Source: Haliclona indistincta
Taxonomy: Eukaryota > Porifera > Demospongiae > Haplosclerida > Chalinidae
DNA: 64,000 nt
Reading direction: 5' to 3'
Assembly (NCBI GenBank): GCA_964017065.1
Contig: OZ024783.1
Span: forward strand, 962,893 to 1,026,892
Below the pieces are notes generated by a model that ran no database searches, was not told the origin of the DNA, and was given only the letters and a program-made list of their open reading frames with translations. Within the stretch, counting starts at the first letter, position 1, and each line of letters starts with the position of its first letter. The position numbers and the translations under genes are program-made. Of this stretch, positions 43,818 to 55,468 are shown in pieces.

Positions 43818-44036
43818 AGGCTACATGTCGAGCTAGCTACACGCGCCACGTTGGCCTGGTTTAGATCGGACTCCGCCTCTTTGCCTTACATCAAACTTAC
43901 TGCGCGCTTATTGCGCGCGCTAGCTCAATCGATCCGGGCCAAAGAATGCATTTCAAGGACTTAGCGAATTAACAGGTCACGCTCTACGCTTTACGCTCTA
44001 CGCTTTTTCCTTGCAAGAAGTCATGAAACCGCTGTA

Positions 44037-44419
44037 GCTATACTGAGGCAAATTTTTCTTCACGAAACAATGAAAGTCAAACACAACAATCAGGATGATC
44101 TTCTACACTCGGCTACTGTTAGTAGCAGAGACGGTAAAATCGAAATCCAATGATTTTAGAGATGATCTAGAAATATTATTTAAATGCCACTATTTTGCTG
44201 CTGGTCGGGTCCATATCATTATCCATCGTCTAAACACTACAAAGAAGAAAGAAGTACGTTTAAAGGTGCCACACCGGGAATACGAGGTCCAAGGTTTGAA
44301 TTTTGTTCCAAGACGGTACTCCGCCCTACCTTGTCATTTCTCCGTTTCCTCGTTTCCGTTTCCCATTTCTTATTTCCTCGTTCCTCCTTTTAGAGCGACT
44401 CGCCGCCAAAAGGGTATGG
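44037..44419. repeat. Spacer with inverted repeat 44300-44397
   Basis: 44300-44397 is the inverted partner of 39188-39290. The rest shows no gene; short frames are not conserved. Confidence 0.5.
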
Positions 44420-45193
44420 CCAGAGGAGGTTGGAAGCATTAGTATGCGCACGTGATTTATAGGCTGTTATTATGCGCACGTGATTTACGAATGCATAGCT
44501 AACGTTCCATCGTGAGGCGTGGCTCAATGGCGCTAGATTACAGCACTCGAAATCATCCGTGGATTCTTTCTAAAATTGTATTGCAAAGAGCTTGATTACT
44601 GGTCTTACTTAAAGTTATGATCTTAGAGTACTGGTTTAGCTATTTTGCACAGTGCACTGCAACAGTTTCTGTGTTCTGTATGTCATGAAATTTATGAAGA
44701 AGTAGCACAGCTCCAGTAGACAGCACACTTATGCTGGGTTAAGGAATCTTTCTGCTGTGAAACAGGTTAATTTTAAGCAACTTTCTTAGCTCTAGCTCTG
44801 ACCAGGTCTCGTCAGCTATAATTATATTGGGTTTTGCAGATAACAATGGAGCTGTCTCTTCGCTCGCCGTTTTTAAACGCCAAGATTTTGCTTCAGGACG
44901 TCTGTAGCAGACTTGTCAATAAGCTGATTGCTTGCACGAACAATAACGGTAGTGTTTTCCACTGTTGAGAATCTCCACTACTTTCTCGCCCATAGCACCT
45001 CGGGGACCCCTGGGTTGGATCGGGTAGGTCGCATTTTTGTAATCTGCTTTGCAAGAGCTTTCGATTGATACTAAATTCGTCCAATTCCGTCCAGAGAATT
45101 TGGGTAAAATTGACAACTAAGATTCGCCATACATTTTGATTTGGAGTTGTACATGTCATGTGACTGAATATTAATGCTTCCAACCTCCTCTGG
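44420..45193. mobile_element. 774-bp TIR element
   Basis: Termini CCAGAGGAGGTTGGAAGCAT at 44420 and inverse ending at 45193; GGTAT lies next to both ends as a possible target duplication. A weak box A-like GTGGCTCAATGG occurs at 44519. No gene is recognised. Confidence 0.6.
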
Positions 45194-45502
45194 GGTATAG
45201 TCTCGTTCCCAGACCACACCTCTTCCGCTTTGCTTCTGAGAGGGTCTGGCAGCTTGCTCGACTTTTCTCGGTCTTGATGACGTTTCATTCTCAGAAAATG
45301 GAAATGACCAATCAGATCGCCTTATTTTCAAAATTCACATGACAAACGCGCCGTTGAGCACATGATTAACATGGCGACAGTGCAGTGTGTTCAGATTCAT
45401 CGATGACAGAGAGCATCTAGGGTAATCTTTGTTGACTAATAAGTACTACCTGGCAGCCAGTCACTTCTTAGCTGGCTCAAATGAGTGATTTCGCTACCAA
45501 CA
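45194..45502. other. Spacer without recognised features
   Basis: No gene, terminal repeat or RNA gene is recognised in this stretch. Confidence 0.4.
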
Positions 45503-45914
45503 GGTAGGGTCCGCAATGAAAAAAACGAGTGTTACAGATTCAGCGGGATTGCGTCTCAGCGTGTAGAGTGGGTTGACCCGAACATAGAACAGGTAAAGAG
45601 AGAAGCGCCAAGTCCTTCCTTTTTGCAGGAAAAACAACAAGACTTTAAAAAGCGTGGGCGGAGCTAGCCAATCGCAATTAAAATACTTTTTATTCGAACA
45701 ACATTCAACGCCGAAGCTTAGTGATGTTTGTAAGGACGCTCAGAATCATACTTTCAAGAATTCCGAGGTCTTGAACGTCGCAACGTCCTTCGTGTGTTGT
45801 TTCCAGGTCATAATTTGAAAGGGGGCGGGGCTCTCGAAACAGCGAAAAAATACTCTTTGGACTCGTGCGCATTTGTACATTGTGCTGCAGCAACCCTATT
45901 GCAGATTTAACTAA

Positions 45915-46066
45915 GTTAGGTGACAATGTATCTACATAGCAAGTTTTATGACGTTTATGCATTTCCTTCCATCTGTGGCTCAAAAATTTTAAACATTTTT
46001 TGAGCCAGATGGAAGGAAGCATGTAAAGTTTATAACATTTGCTGTGCAGATACATTGTCACCTAAC
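45915..46066. mobile_element. 152-bp palindrome nested in the long-TIR element
   Basis: Arms GTTAGGTGACAATGTATCTA... and complement; the centre is CAAAAATTTTAAACATTTTT. Foldback MITE. Confidence 0.75.
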
Positions 46067-46069
46067 TTA

Positions 46070-46707
46070 TACCGCGTTTACACTGAGGGAGCACGGCACG
46101 GCACAGCACGACACGGCTCGGTTCTAGCACGCGTTTACACTGCACAATATTTTACCGGGCCAGGTCGATTGTGAAAGGCGGAGACTTCGTGACGTGGGGA
46201 GAATAAAATGGCGTCTACATAGCAACGATAGCTGAAGCGAGTTTGTATCTGTACTGGTGCTTGTATTGTTGCATTTTTGTTCTGTACAGCTCTTGTCAGA
46301 GCTATGTTATGGAATGAGTAACAACGGGCACGCAGCAGCATGCTGAAGGTACGCAATGCATAACAAACGCTCTGCCGGCGTCCTCTCTTTCACGGTCCTT
46401 TCATTTTCAAGACGGACTCACCGGGTATTACTGTTTCTTCAATTGGCGAAGCCAGATCATCATAGCAGTGGCTGTAGGTCGATAAAAAACAACCTGGCCC
46501 GACCCGGCCCGGGTTGTTAGCGTTTACACTAGCAATAAAAGCGGTGCCGTGCCGTGCCGAACCGGGCCGGCCCTTAAAAATAGGTGGGCCAACTAGACAC
46601 GGCACGGCTCGGCCCTCGTTTTCGCCTGTTTACACTGGGCATAATAACCGGGCCAGTGCGGCTCGGCACGGCACGGCACGGTTATTATGCCCAGTGTAAA
46701 CACGGTA
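46070..46707. mobile_element. 638-bp TA-flanked MITE with GTTTACACTG repeats
   Basis: Termini TACCGCGTTTACACTGAGGG and inverse CCCAGTGTAAACACGGTA; GTTTACACT and CGGCACGG motifs recur internally. TA at both ends fits Tc1/mariner-type mobilisation. Small frames inside are repeat-driven. Confidence 0.7.
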
Positions 46708-47117
46708 TTAGTTAAATCTGCAATAGGGTTGCTGCAGCACAATGTACAACAGCGCTCGAACCCAAATAGTATTTTCTCGCAGTCTCGGGAGCCCCGCCCC
46801 CTTTCATATTATGACCTGAGAACAACACACAAAGGACGCTGCGACGTCGAAGACCTCGGAATTCTTGAAAGCATGATCCTGAGCGTCTTTACCAACATCA
46901 CTAAGCTTCGGCGTTGAATGTTGTTCGAATAAAAAGCATTTTAATAGCGATTGGCTAGCTCCGCCCACGTTATTTTAAGTATTTTTGTTTTCCTGCAAAA
47001 AGGAAGGACTTGGCGCTTCTCTCTTTACCTGTTCTATGTTCGGGTCAACCCACTTTTCACGCTGAGACGCAATCCCGCTGAATCTGTAACACTGGTTTTT
47101 TCATTGCGGACCCTACC

Positions 47118-47422
47118 AGTAGCGTCGAATTAATCCTAAGACAACAAATTAATAGATGCATACCTATTATATTTAGTAAAGAGTGAGTATTATACTCGCC
47201 GTCAACTCTTGGGTCGTTCTTGTCCATGATAAAATTGCTCCGCCCACAGCAACGCCCTGATTTTTTTTTATTTTAAATCTACATTCTTGTGATTTTCGTG
47301 AGGCGCGAGAGACGAGAGAACGTTCGTGAGGGACGAGAGAACGTTCGCGAGGGACGATGGCATGAGTCGCGAGGGACGAGGGCATGAGTCGCGAGAGGCG
47401 ACCTTTAGGGCCACCGTATATA
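47118..47422. other. Spacer without recognised features
   Basis: Short tandem GCGAGGGACGAG-like motifs at about 47300-47400; otherwise nothing. Confidence 0.4.
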
Positions 47423-47740
47423 TGAGGAAAATTAAACTGTCCAACTACAGAATTGCCTTAAATAGTACTTGCAAGTAGTATAGCTGGTTAGCTGTCTCTG
47501 CTTGAGCCTGGAGTGTGCTGCTTTGTTTGTATCAGGCAGCCATAAAGCTCTTGGGAGTGTCACCAACGTGTTGACGAGCCTGTGCGAAATTTTGCGCATG
47601 GAAACGACTTTTCGCCCAAGCAAAAAACGATTGCGCATACAATAATGTTGCTGGGGTTTGTGCATACCAATGAGTTGCTCATGTGATCATTATTTTGTGC
47701 ATGAAAATAAACCGAATTTCCAATGCAAATGAAAATTAAT
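47423..47740. repeat. Copy of the 31798-32060 repeat
   Basis: Direct copy of the block-associated repeat (TTAAACTGTCCAACTACAGA...TTGCTGGGGTTTG). Its continuation appears at 51062, so 47741-51061 looks inserted. Confidence 0.7.
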
Positions 47741-48794
47741 TTTAACTCCTATCAAGGTAATGGATAGTTTTTGGGATGATGAATATCATTAAAGCCCCTG
47801 CGTAATAGGCAGGGTATGCTTATGGCTAATGCATACCATAGGTTGTAGGTTAACTCCTCCCATTCACTGGGAGGGTAATTAGAACCAATTAACACCAAAC
47901 ACATTAGCCACACTTAATCCTTCGCTAGATCCCAAAATTCACGTCGACTAAACTCATCCAAATGAGCTCGACGGAGAAATAACAAGTTGTAGGGTGGGTG
48001 GGAGGATGTTGAAGTAAGGTACAGTCCTTGGAGCAGCTGATTTGGTCCTATACTGCTCAATATGGTGGCTGTCCCAGCCAGCTTCCTCGTGGTGATAGCT
48101 TTATACGCATGCGTAGTTGGTCATTGATGACACACCCCCATACCCTTTGCTAGTCGTACAATTAACCCTTTCGCCCACGCAACAGTATACGTTGTGAATA
48201 TTGTTATTATTTTATGTAAACTTGTGGTGATAATAAATTATAATCATAGCACAAAACATGCACATGAGCTTGTACAATAATACAACTGTAGTTCACTCGC
48301 GGTTACTGGCCGACTCGCTACTGGTAAACTGTTTCTGCGTCAACTTTAGCGAACAGCTCAGTTCAGCGGACCGTATGACCAGGTTTTCTCAGTTGTATGA
48401 AGTCGTGGCCAGGGCCAGAGGGTGAAATTGTTGTCAAGAAAGTAGCCGTTCAAGAGTTATGGCTCGAAGAAGGCGCGAAACCGCCGTGGGTTGTTGACTT
48501 TCTAGCTATTTTCTCTACGCTGACTTACTAGGAGGCCCGAAAGACTACCTCTGGCCCTGCTCTGGATATAGAAGCGTGGATTGGCGGTATCTGTTCATGT
48601 TTCTCTGCCAAGGCTTGGACAAAAGTTGACGCAGAAACTCGAAAAACTTCGTGATGTGCTTTTTGATCGCTGCCGCCTACTTACTTTATATTTAAGTTTT
48701 GTTTTGAAACAAATGCAGAAGAACAGTCTTTGGCGTCTCTATTAGTTGCCTTTATGCCGTTCTAGCGCGTTTTATATAGACACATGATTGCTTA
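47741..48794. other. No gene recognised
   Basis: AT-rich to mixed sequence. An 18-base inverted pair (TTTCTGCGTCAACTTT at about 48332 and its inverse at about 48618) is the only structure noticed. Confidence 0.4.
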
Positions 48795-51035
48795 TTAACC
48801 CTCGGCGCATGCGCGAGGGTTACGGTACTTGGTTTGCAATTCGCTGTCCATCGAGCTTTAACCCTCGGCGCATGCGCGAGGGTTACGGTACTTGGTTTGC
48901 AATTCGCTGTCCATCGAGCTGCAGAGAACAGCGATCACTTTTACGCGCTGGTAAAGTTATGACATGATAAGCACCGCAAGGGCTTGCAATTTGACTCGTG
49001 GATTTTGCTAAAGTGCTTTCGTTCTCGAGTTATGGCTGGCTGGCTCACCTTTACAGCCATCTTGGACCTCTCTGACGACAAATTCGCCCATAGCTGACTA
49101 TCTAGGTACTTGTAGATTCCATCTAAACTTCAGGACAGCTCTAGGGGTGCGTAGATATGTCAAGAAAAAGCCTATTAAAGCCAAGAGCAATGGCTACCTA
49201 CTCAGTGTTCACGGTCACGCCCACTTGACACACCTTGTCCTGTGGTCAGCACTTTGCTGTCTTCTGGTTAGCACTCCTTTGGTTGGCTTTAGCTGCAAAC
49301 CTCCTCCTGCAAACCGTAACCAAGAAGCTAACTTTACAATGTGCAATACGCCGAGGGTTTGTGAAATCTTTCATATTTTTTGGTGAAAAACTTATGAATG
49401 AACGAATTTCACGAACCCTCGGCGTTTGAGTACCGTTGCAAACTTTGTAGAGTTAGCTCCTTAGTTATGGTTTGCAGAAGGAGCTTTGCAGCTAAAGCCA
49501 ACCTGTTTGCTATTGAAACTGCACAGCTAACCAGAAGACAGCAAAGTGCTGGACCACAACCGAGACAAGGTGTGTCAAGTGGGCGTGACCGTGAACACTG
49601 AGTAGGTAGCCATTGCTCTTGGCTTTGATAGGCTTTTTCTTGACATGTCTACGCACCCCCAGAGCTGTCCTGCTGTTTAGATGGAATCTACAAGTACCTA
49701 GGTAGTCAACTATGGGCACGTTTGTTGTCAGAGAAGTCTAAGATGGCAGTCAGGTCATGCAAGGTGAGCCAGCCATAACTCAAGAACGAAAGCACTTTAG
49801 CAAAATCCACGAGTCACATTGCAAGCCATTGTCGTGCTAAGTCTGTTCATACCTTTACCGAGTTTCAGAAGTGAGCGATGGTCTCTGCAGCTCGATGGAC
49901 AGAACGAATGAATGAAACATTGTAGAGTTAGCTCCTTGGCAGAAGGAGCTTTGCCAGCCTGCTTGCTATTGAAACTGCACTGCTAACCAGAAGACAGCAA
50001 AGTGCTGACCACAAGGACAAGGTGTGACAAGTGGGCGTGACCGTGAACACTGAGTAGGTAGCCATTGCTCTTGGCTTTGATAGGCTTTTTCTTGAGATGT
50101 CTACGCACCCCCAGAGCTTTCCTGAAGTTTAGATGGAATCTACAAGTACCTAGGTAGTCAACTGTGGGCGCTTTTGCCGTCAGAGAGGTCCAAGATGGCT
50201 GTCAAGGTGAGCCAGCCATAACTCGAGAACGAAAGCACTTTAGCAAAATCCACGAGTCAACTTGCAAGCCATTGTCGAGCTTGTCATGCTCATAACCTCA
50301 CCAGCGCGTAGAAGTAATCGCTGATCTCTGCAGCTTGATGGACAGAACGAACGAACGAATGAACAGATTTCACGAAACCCTCGGCGTGTTGCACATTGTA
50401 GAGTTAGCACCTTAGTTATGGTTTGCAGAAGGAGCTTTGCAGCTGAAGCCAACCTGCTTGCTATTGAAACTGCACTGCTACATGTAACCAGAAGACAGCA
50501 AAGTGCTGACCACAATTCAATCGAGACAAGGTGTGTCAAGTGGGCGTGACCGTGAACACTGAGTAGGTAGCCATTGCTCTTGGCTTTGATAGGCTTTTTC
50601 TTGAGATGTCTACGCACCCCCAGAGCAGTCCTGCTGTTTAGATGGAATCTACAAGTACCTAGGTAGTCAACTATGGGCGCCTTTGTTGTCAGAGAAGTCT
50701 AAGATGGCCGTCATGCAAGGTGAGCCAGCCATAACTCAAGAACGAAAGCATTTTAGCAAAATCCACGAGTCACATTGCAAGCCATGGTCGTGCTTAGCCT
50801 GTTCATACCTTAGTTGACGCGTAGAAGCGATCGCTGATCTCTGTAGCAGAAGAGACAGACAGACAGACAGACAGACCGACCGAACGACAAAGCAAGTACC
50901 GTAACCCTCGCGCATGCGCCGAGGGTTAATGACAAACCAAGTACCGTAACCCTCGCGCATATGCGCCGAGGGTTAATGAGTGAACGAATGAACGACAGAG
51001 CAAGTACCGTAACCCTCGCGCATGCGCCGAGGGTT
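48795..51035. repeat. Complex repeat bounded by CCCTCGGCGCATGCGCGAGGG palindromes
   Basis: The terminus TTAACCCTCGGCGCATGCGC occurs twice in tandem on the left (48795, 48860) and inverted three times on the right (about 50900-51035). The interior has three direct units of roughly 500 bases (landmark GATGGAATCTACAAGTACCT at about 49681, 50132 and 50641) and one inverted at about 49120. The pattern of a repeat array between inverted ends resembles a foldback or composite transposon. Short frames (for example 49147-49386) follow the units and look like no protein. Confidence 0.6.
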
Positions 51036-51061
51036 ATAATTAATGAGCAAAGGGTAAGCGC

Positions 51062-51290
51062 CCCCTTAAACTGCATTTAACCATGCAAAATGAATTACCC
51101 ATGCTCAAAATAATTTGCCAATGCGAATTTGCTCATGCTCAAATCTAATTGCCCATGCTAAGAAAAATTGCCGATCAAAATGAATTTACCAATCAAATTT
51201 TGACCATGAAAATAGTTGTGTTTCATAATAATTATTGTCCCCTTTGGCTTGCCATAGAATAATCCCGGTCTGTATTGATACAGCTACATG
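51062..51290. repeat. Second half of the block repeat, before SEC63 last exon
   Basis: Matches 32040-32268, ending with TATTGATACAGCTACATG, the acceptor and first codons of the SEC63 last exon, at which the next element inserted. Confidence 0.7.
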
Positions 51291-51904
51291 CAGGGGGGTA
51301 CGACAAGCTAATTTATTCTGACGTAATACTGACGTTGATACACGTAGAGTAAACCAAAATACATTGCGTCTTTCCTGGTCTGCTTCATCTTTAGACTCTA
51401 AAGATGTCCTCTAAATTAGAGGACAATTTGAACGATAAGTATGTTGCGAAATGGATACTACTACCCAAGAGCTTTCGTTTAAGCTACCTTACCCCAGCCT
51501 TACCTCTTTTAGTTTTTGCAGTACAGAGAGATGAAGATAGAGAATTGGTTGGCAAAATTATTCACCCAAGAAAGCACCAACGTGATCAAAACAGCACTGC
51601 TATTATTCTAGAGCATCATTCGGTTAATAATGTAAAGAAATTTTGGCTGTGGCGCACAAACTCTGGCTGCAATACGCACAAATGTTGTCCAATCACTGTA
51701 ACAGTAGAAAACTTGTTTCAGCTATTTTCAGTAGATTGTTCTGGAATATTACTTGCCTTGACCTGGAGTGTAAGCAATGCACACTTGAGCTCGATATCAT
51801 GTACTATAGCGCGATGGCAAACTGTTTAAACTATCCTGCATACATTCCAAAGCCTTACATTCCTACATTGCGTCATATTAAATTAGCTTGTCGTACCCTC
51901 CCTG
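51291..51904. mobile_element. hAT-like non-autonomous element (614 bp) in the SEC63 last exon
   Basis: Termini CAGGGGGGTACGACAAGCTA and inverse ending CCCTG; AGCTACATG is duplicated at 51282-51290 and 51905-51913. CAGGG...CCCTG ends with an 8-9 base duplication are hAT-like. A frame at 51404-51829 (MSSKLEDNLNDKYVAKWILL...) is open for 141 residues but not recognised. Confidence 0.75.
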
Positions 51905-51906
51905 AG

Positions 51907-52047
51907 CTACATGTACATGAGAGGAAGGAGGTGTCAGGTAAGGAACAGTGGGCGGAGCTTGAGAAGGAAGAGGAAGAAGCAGATGTGATAGAGGACAGTG
52001 ACGACCAGGAGTCAGCAGATTGGTCCGATGAGGAGGAGTCAGACTGA
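51907..52047 (+). pseudogene. Isolated last exon of SEC63 (third location)
   Basis: 141 bases, identical frame: LHVHERKEVSGKEQWAELEK...SDEEESD then TGA. The acceptor is separated from it by the hAT-like insertion, although the target duplication rebuilds the AG-CTACATG junction. About 150 bases of shared 3' sequence follow. Confidence 0.8.
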
Positions 52048-54434
52048 TATATTGATTTATTATTATTATTATTATTATCAATAATAATGTACACTATTGA
52101 TCACTCTTGACTTGTGGGTGGGGCTTCAGGTTGGTTACCATGGTAATGAACTGTCTGCATGCCAGTCCCCATATTGGGACACCAACAACACCTGATAAAG
52201 GTAAAATGACAGCAATGCTGAAGTCAACAGTCTCCACCATGTGCTACTGTATAGCGGGTTATTAATTTTTAGAAGATAATATTATCTGTCTTTCGCTTCA
52301 TTAAAATTTGCTTTTACTATCACTATAATAAGTGAACTAGGACCTGGAAACAAATTCGGCAATGCACAAAATAATATGAGTCGTTGCAAAAAAATTTTGA
52401 CACTCCAAAACAATTAACCCACTATATTATGGTATGTGTATGATAGAGGAGGCATGGTCAGAGACTGAACACATTAGTGCATGATGCATGGTGACACTAC
52501 ACCACTTCACCTGTCAGTCTAGTTGGGAAAGCAATGATGGTGGATAGTGGATAGAGTATGTCAGGTGGTAGAACTGCTAGAGGGGTGTGTCTATTCATTA
52601 TAATAACAACAATACGACTCATTTCCTGTAGTGAGTGAGAGATGATAGAATGAGCAGTATTGAGAGGTAGCCCCTACTATTAGTGCAGTAATGAGCAGTG
52701 ATGTGTAGTACTGGGCTCTCTTGATCCGATGACCTGAGTCACTCTCTGTGAACACAATCAGTACATAACTATTGTGTGACTGTGGTGATCTTCTGCATGA
52801 TTATTCAAACGCCTTATGGGCTAGCTATACACAATGCACATGATCAGAGACTGAACACATTAGTGCATGATGGTGATGGTTGGCGCTTTAGCTGCCAGCA
52901 CCAGATTCTTGTCACTCAGTTCTCACCTAACGTAGTCAGCATCTCTCGTTTTGACTGGACCATGTTGAAGTGTCTCACGTGATCCACCTACACAAGATAG
53001 ATCGATCAGCTGGTCTTGTAGCTCGCTATAACACACGCACCATCTCTAAGGTATTGTTCTTGTCCGCTTGTAGTCGAAGCAGCTCTCTCCTCAACTCAGT
53101 GCATTCTCTCGGCTCGCTCATAAACAATCCAACTATCTGCAGTGCAAGGTTCTCTAACTATCAGTGTCAGGATCCGTAGCAACTCACTCACCCATCTCGC
53201 TATCGTCTGCGAGCAGCAGTGCAGCAATCTGGTGAGCACAGAGCTAGATAATATCAGTAACGCTAGCCGCCACTCCACCCAACACTCCATCATTTGGCAC
53301 GTGAAGCTGCCAAAGAGTCTGAGTGAGTACCTGCATGATGCAGCATGCAGCTAATAATTGAGCAAATACATTAGTGTGCTTAGCTGCAGTCATCATGGAG
53401 TCTTTATCAACTTCGTCTTGTGTACAAATTCTCACCAGTTCGACTCAGCCCGGCCCACCAGAGTCACCACTGACACTGTCAGAGACCGAGGAGAAGAGAA
53501 AAATTATTCTCCATGCAATTCTTCCGAATTGAGCTTCTAGTAAATGAGGCTCGAATAATTGAGGTTGCACTGCATGAATAACCTTACAGCTGGTTTAAAA
53601 AGAAAAGCACTTTGGTGATCTCTTGTTGTGTACTGTGACTGGTTGTGTCCATGTGACATGTTTCACATGTACAGCAGCTAAACTATTACTTAGAATTGCT
53701 ACCAATGGTAGGGTCCGCAATGGAAAAATAAAAAGTCAGAGAATCTAGCCTTTACTGCAGTTACAAACAACACTATATACGTAACAAACAACTGCATATT
53801 CAAATCTCTGAAATCGTTGCTCGTTGCTCTGCAATCGCTAGCTGAAATCGGCAACTTTCGTGACCTTTGACCTCGGGGTTAAATAATGGTGCATTCTCGA
53901 CTCTTCGCGACAGTTAGCAGTTAGCGCTCTGTTTGTGCGTGCTTAGTACCGTCTCGGAAGTTCTTGCAACAGCTCAGATTGGCTGGCTTACCTCCCCAAA
54001 TAAGCGTTTCAGGACTAGCAATGACTCGCGATTCCAACATATTTGGACTTTACTTTTTGTGACATTGAACAGACAGATCCCTACCAGTATTTTCTGATAG
54101 TACTAAGCCTAAGCACTGCATAAAACAAATTTCAGCCGAAATGCTTAATGTTTGCCATCTGGCTGAAAAGGCTCAAAATATTAACCGTAATACAGAGAAC
54201 CATGACCATAAACGCGGCATCACCAGCACAAAACTAGCATTAAAGGAAAGATCTCCAACCGTAGCAACCGTTGCAAGTACAACTAGCAGTCACACGCTAC
54301 TTTGGGCCTGCATTTTCGCGAAAAAAAATAGTGCTCTCTTTGGGGGCGTGACCGATACTTCAAACTAGAACCACGCCCACCAAAAAGCACTGTTTTTCTT
54401 CTCGAAAATGCAGGCTCAAAAGTTGCGTGTGGCT
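52048..54434. other. No gene recognised; weak block remnants
   Basis: The first 150 bases are SEC63 3' flank. AGACTGAACACATTAGTGCATGA (about 52461 and 52845) resembles a glycosidase intron. Frames such as 52776-52982 and 53142-53354 have no recognisable domain. A single GGTAGGGTCCGCAATG terminus lies at 53710. 54290-54434 is an inverted repeat interrupted by the gap. Confidence 0.4.
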
Positions 54435-54634
54435 NNNNNNNNNNNNNNNNNNNNNNNNNNNNNNNNNNNNNNNNNNNNNNNNNNNNNNNNNNNNNNNNNN
54501 NNNNNNNNNNNNNNNNNNNNNNNNNNNNNNNNNNNNNNNNNNNNNNNNNNNNNNNNNNNNNNNNNNNNNNNNNNNNNNNNNNNNNNNNNNNNNNNNNNNN
54601 NNNNNNNNNNNNNNNNNNNNNNNNNNNNNNNNNN
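54435..54634. other. Assembly gap (200 N)
   Basis: Exactly 200 N. It begins inside an inverted repeat (arms around 54290-54345 and 54375-54434), a likely cause of the break. Confidence 0.99.
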
Positions 54635-54910
54635 TGAAAGAATTGTGTCCCATGTTCAAAAGCATAGTATGAGTATCTGTTGCAGTGTATGTCCTTCGTG
54701 AGACTAGGTATAAAGCATTCAGCCGGGATACACCAAAACTGAGCCATGAATGCTATTTTAGGATTGAATCTGTATCCCAACCAATCAGATCGTAGATTTT
54801 AGTCCCACAATAGAATCGACATAGGGTCTTCTATTTGAATGTTAAAAGAACGTTTGTAGAGCTCGTAGCTTGAATTGTCATTGATAATTATTCATCCACA
54901 ACTCGTACTC

Positions 54911-55298
54911 ATGGATCGCGACAGCATCACCTTGATCACAACTCGTACTCATGGATCAAGACAGCATCACCTTGATCACAACTGTTGATAGTATGCACAC
55001 ACTAATACCATCTCATCGGAATGGGTGCCTACGCCGTGTGTGGTATTGCAAAGAACAAACATGGGACAAAGAAGGATGTAATAGAGCAAAGAGCCATCGC
55101 CTGTGATAAAGTAAGCCTCCACATTGGCATCATCAAATCTCTCACGGAGATCACCATCTCTTCCTTCCACGAGGATCTCCTTGAAGGTACTATACAAACC
55201 ATGTGTGGAGATCTCGGAGAAGGTGGATGAAAAGGAGGAGGAGGAGGAAGATGATGAAGAGGAGGAGGCTATCTGTAGCTGGCTGGACCAGATTTAAC
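54911..55298 (+). CDS. Unrecognised gene, paralogue 1
   Basis: ATG 54952 region: MDQDSITLITTVDSMHTLIP, SHRNGCLRRVWYCKEQTWDK. A second piece has ITISSFHEDLLEGTIQTMC, then in another frame a glutamate-rich tail ending ICSWLDQI and TAA 55296-55298. The same order recurs in the following unit. The joins between pieces are probably spliced but I could not fix the borders. No family recognised. Confidence 0.4.
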
Positions 55299-55468
55299 AA
55301 AAATGGGGATCCAAAATTTAATGATGAAATTTACTCGGACACTTAAAACATAAATTTTATTAATTTTTGGACAATAAAAGAAGTAACGAGTAAACGAGCA
55401 ATACATGATTTCAAAGAAGAGAGTAAAGCTCATAGCTTGCTTTGTTCTTGATAATTATCTCGTACTAA

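Larger units (their letters stand above)
41813..44036. mobile_element. Tc1/mariner-like element, interrupted
   Basis: 24-base termini TACAGCGGTTTCATGTCTTC at 41813 and its inverse ending at 44036, with TA at both outer ends. Inside are a LINE fragment, a 180-bp MITE and a transposase N-terminal remnant (43560-43817), so it was a target for later insertions. Confidence 0.7.
45503..47117. mobile_element. Long-TIR element (about 411-base arms)
   Basis: Arms 45503-45914 and 46708-47117 start GGTAGGGTCCGCAATGAAAA and are inverse copies with about 90 percent identity by eye. The centre holds two further elements. A single similar terminus lies at 53710. No transposase is seen, so it is non-autonomous or emptied. 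Confidence 0.8.

Noticed and set aside
49147..50617. Recurring short frames with KKPIKAKSNGYLLSVHGHAH
   Set aside because: They follow the 500-base repeat units in both orientations with changing ends; no family match and no consistent start or stop.
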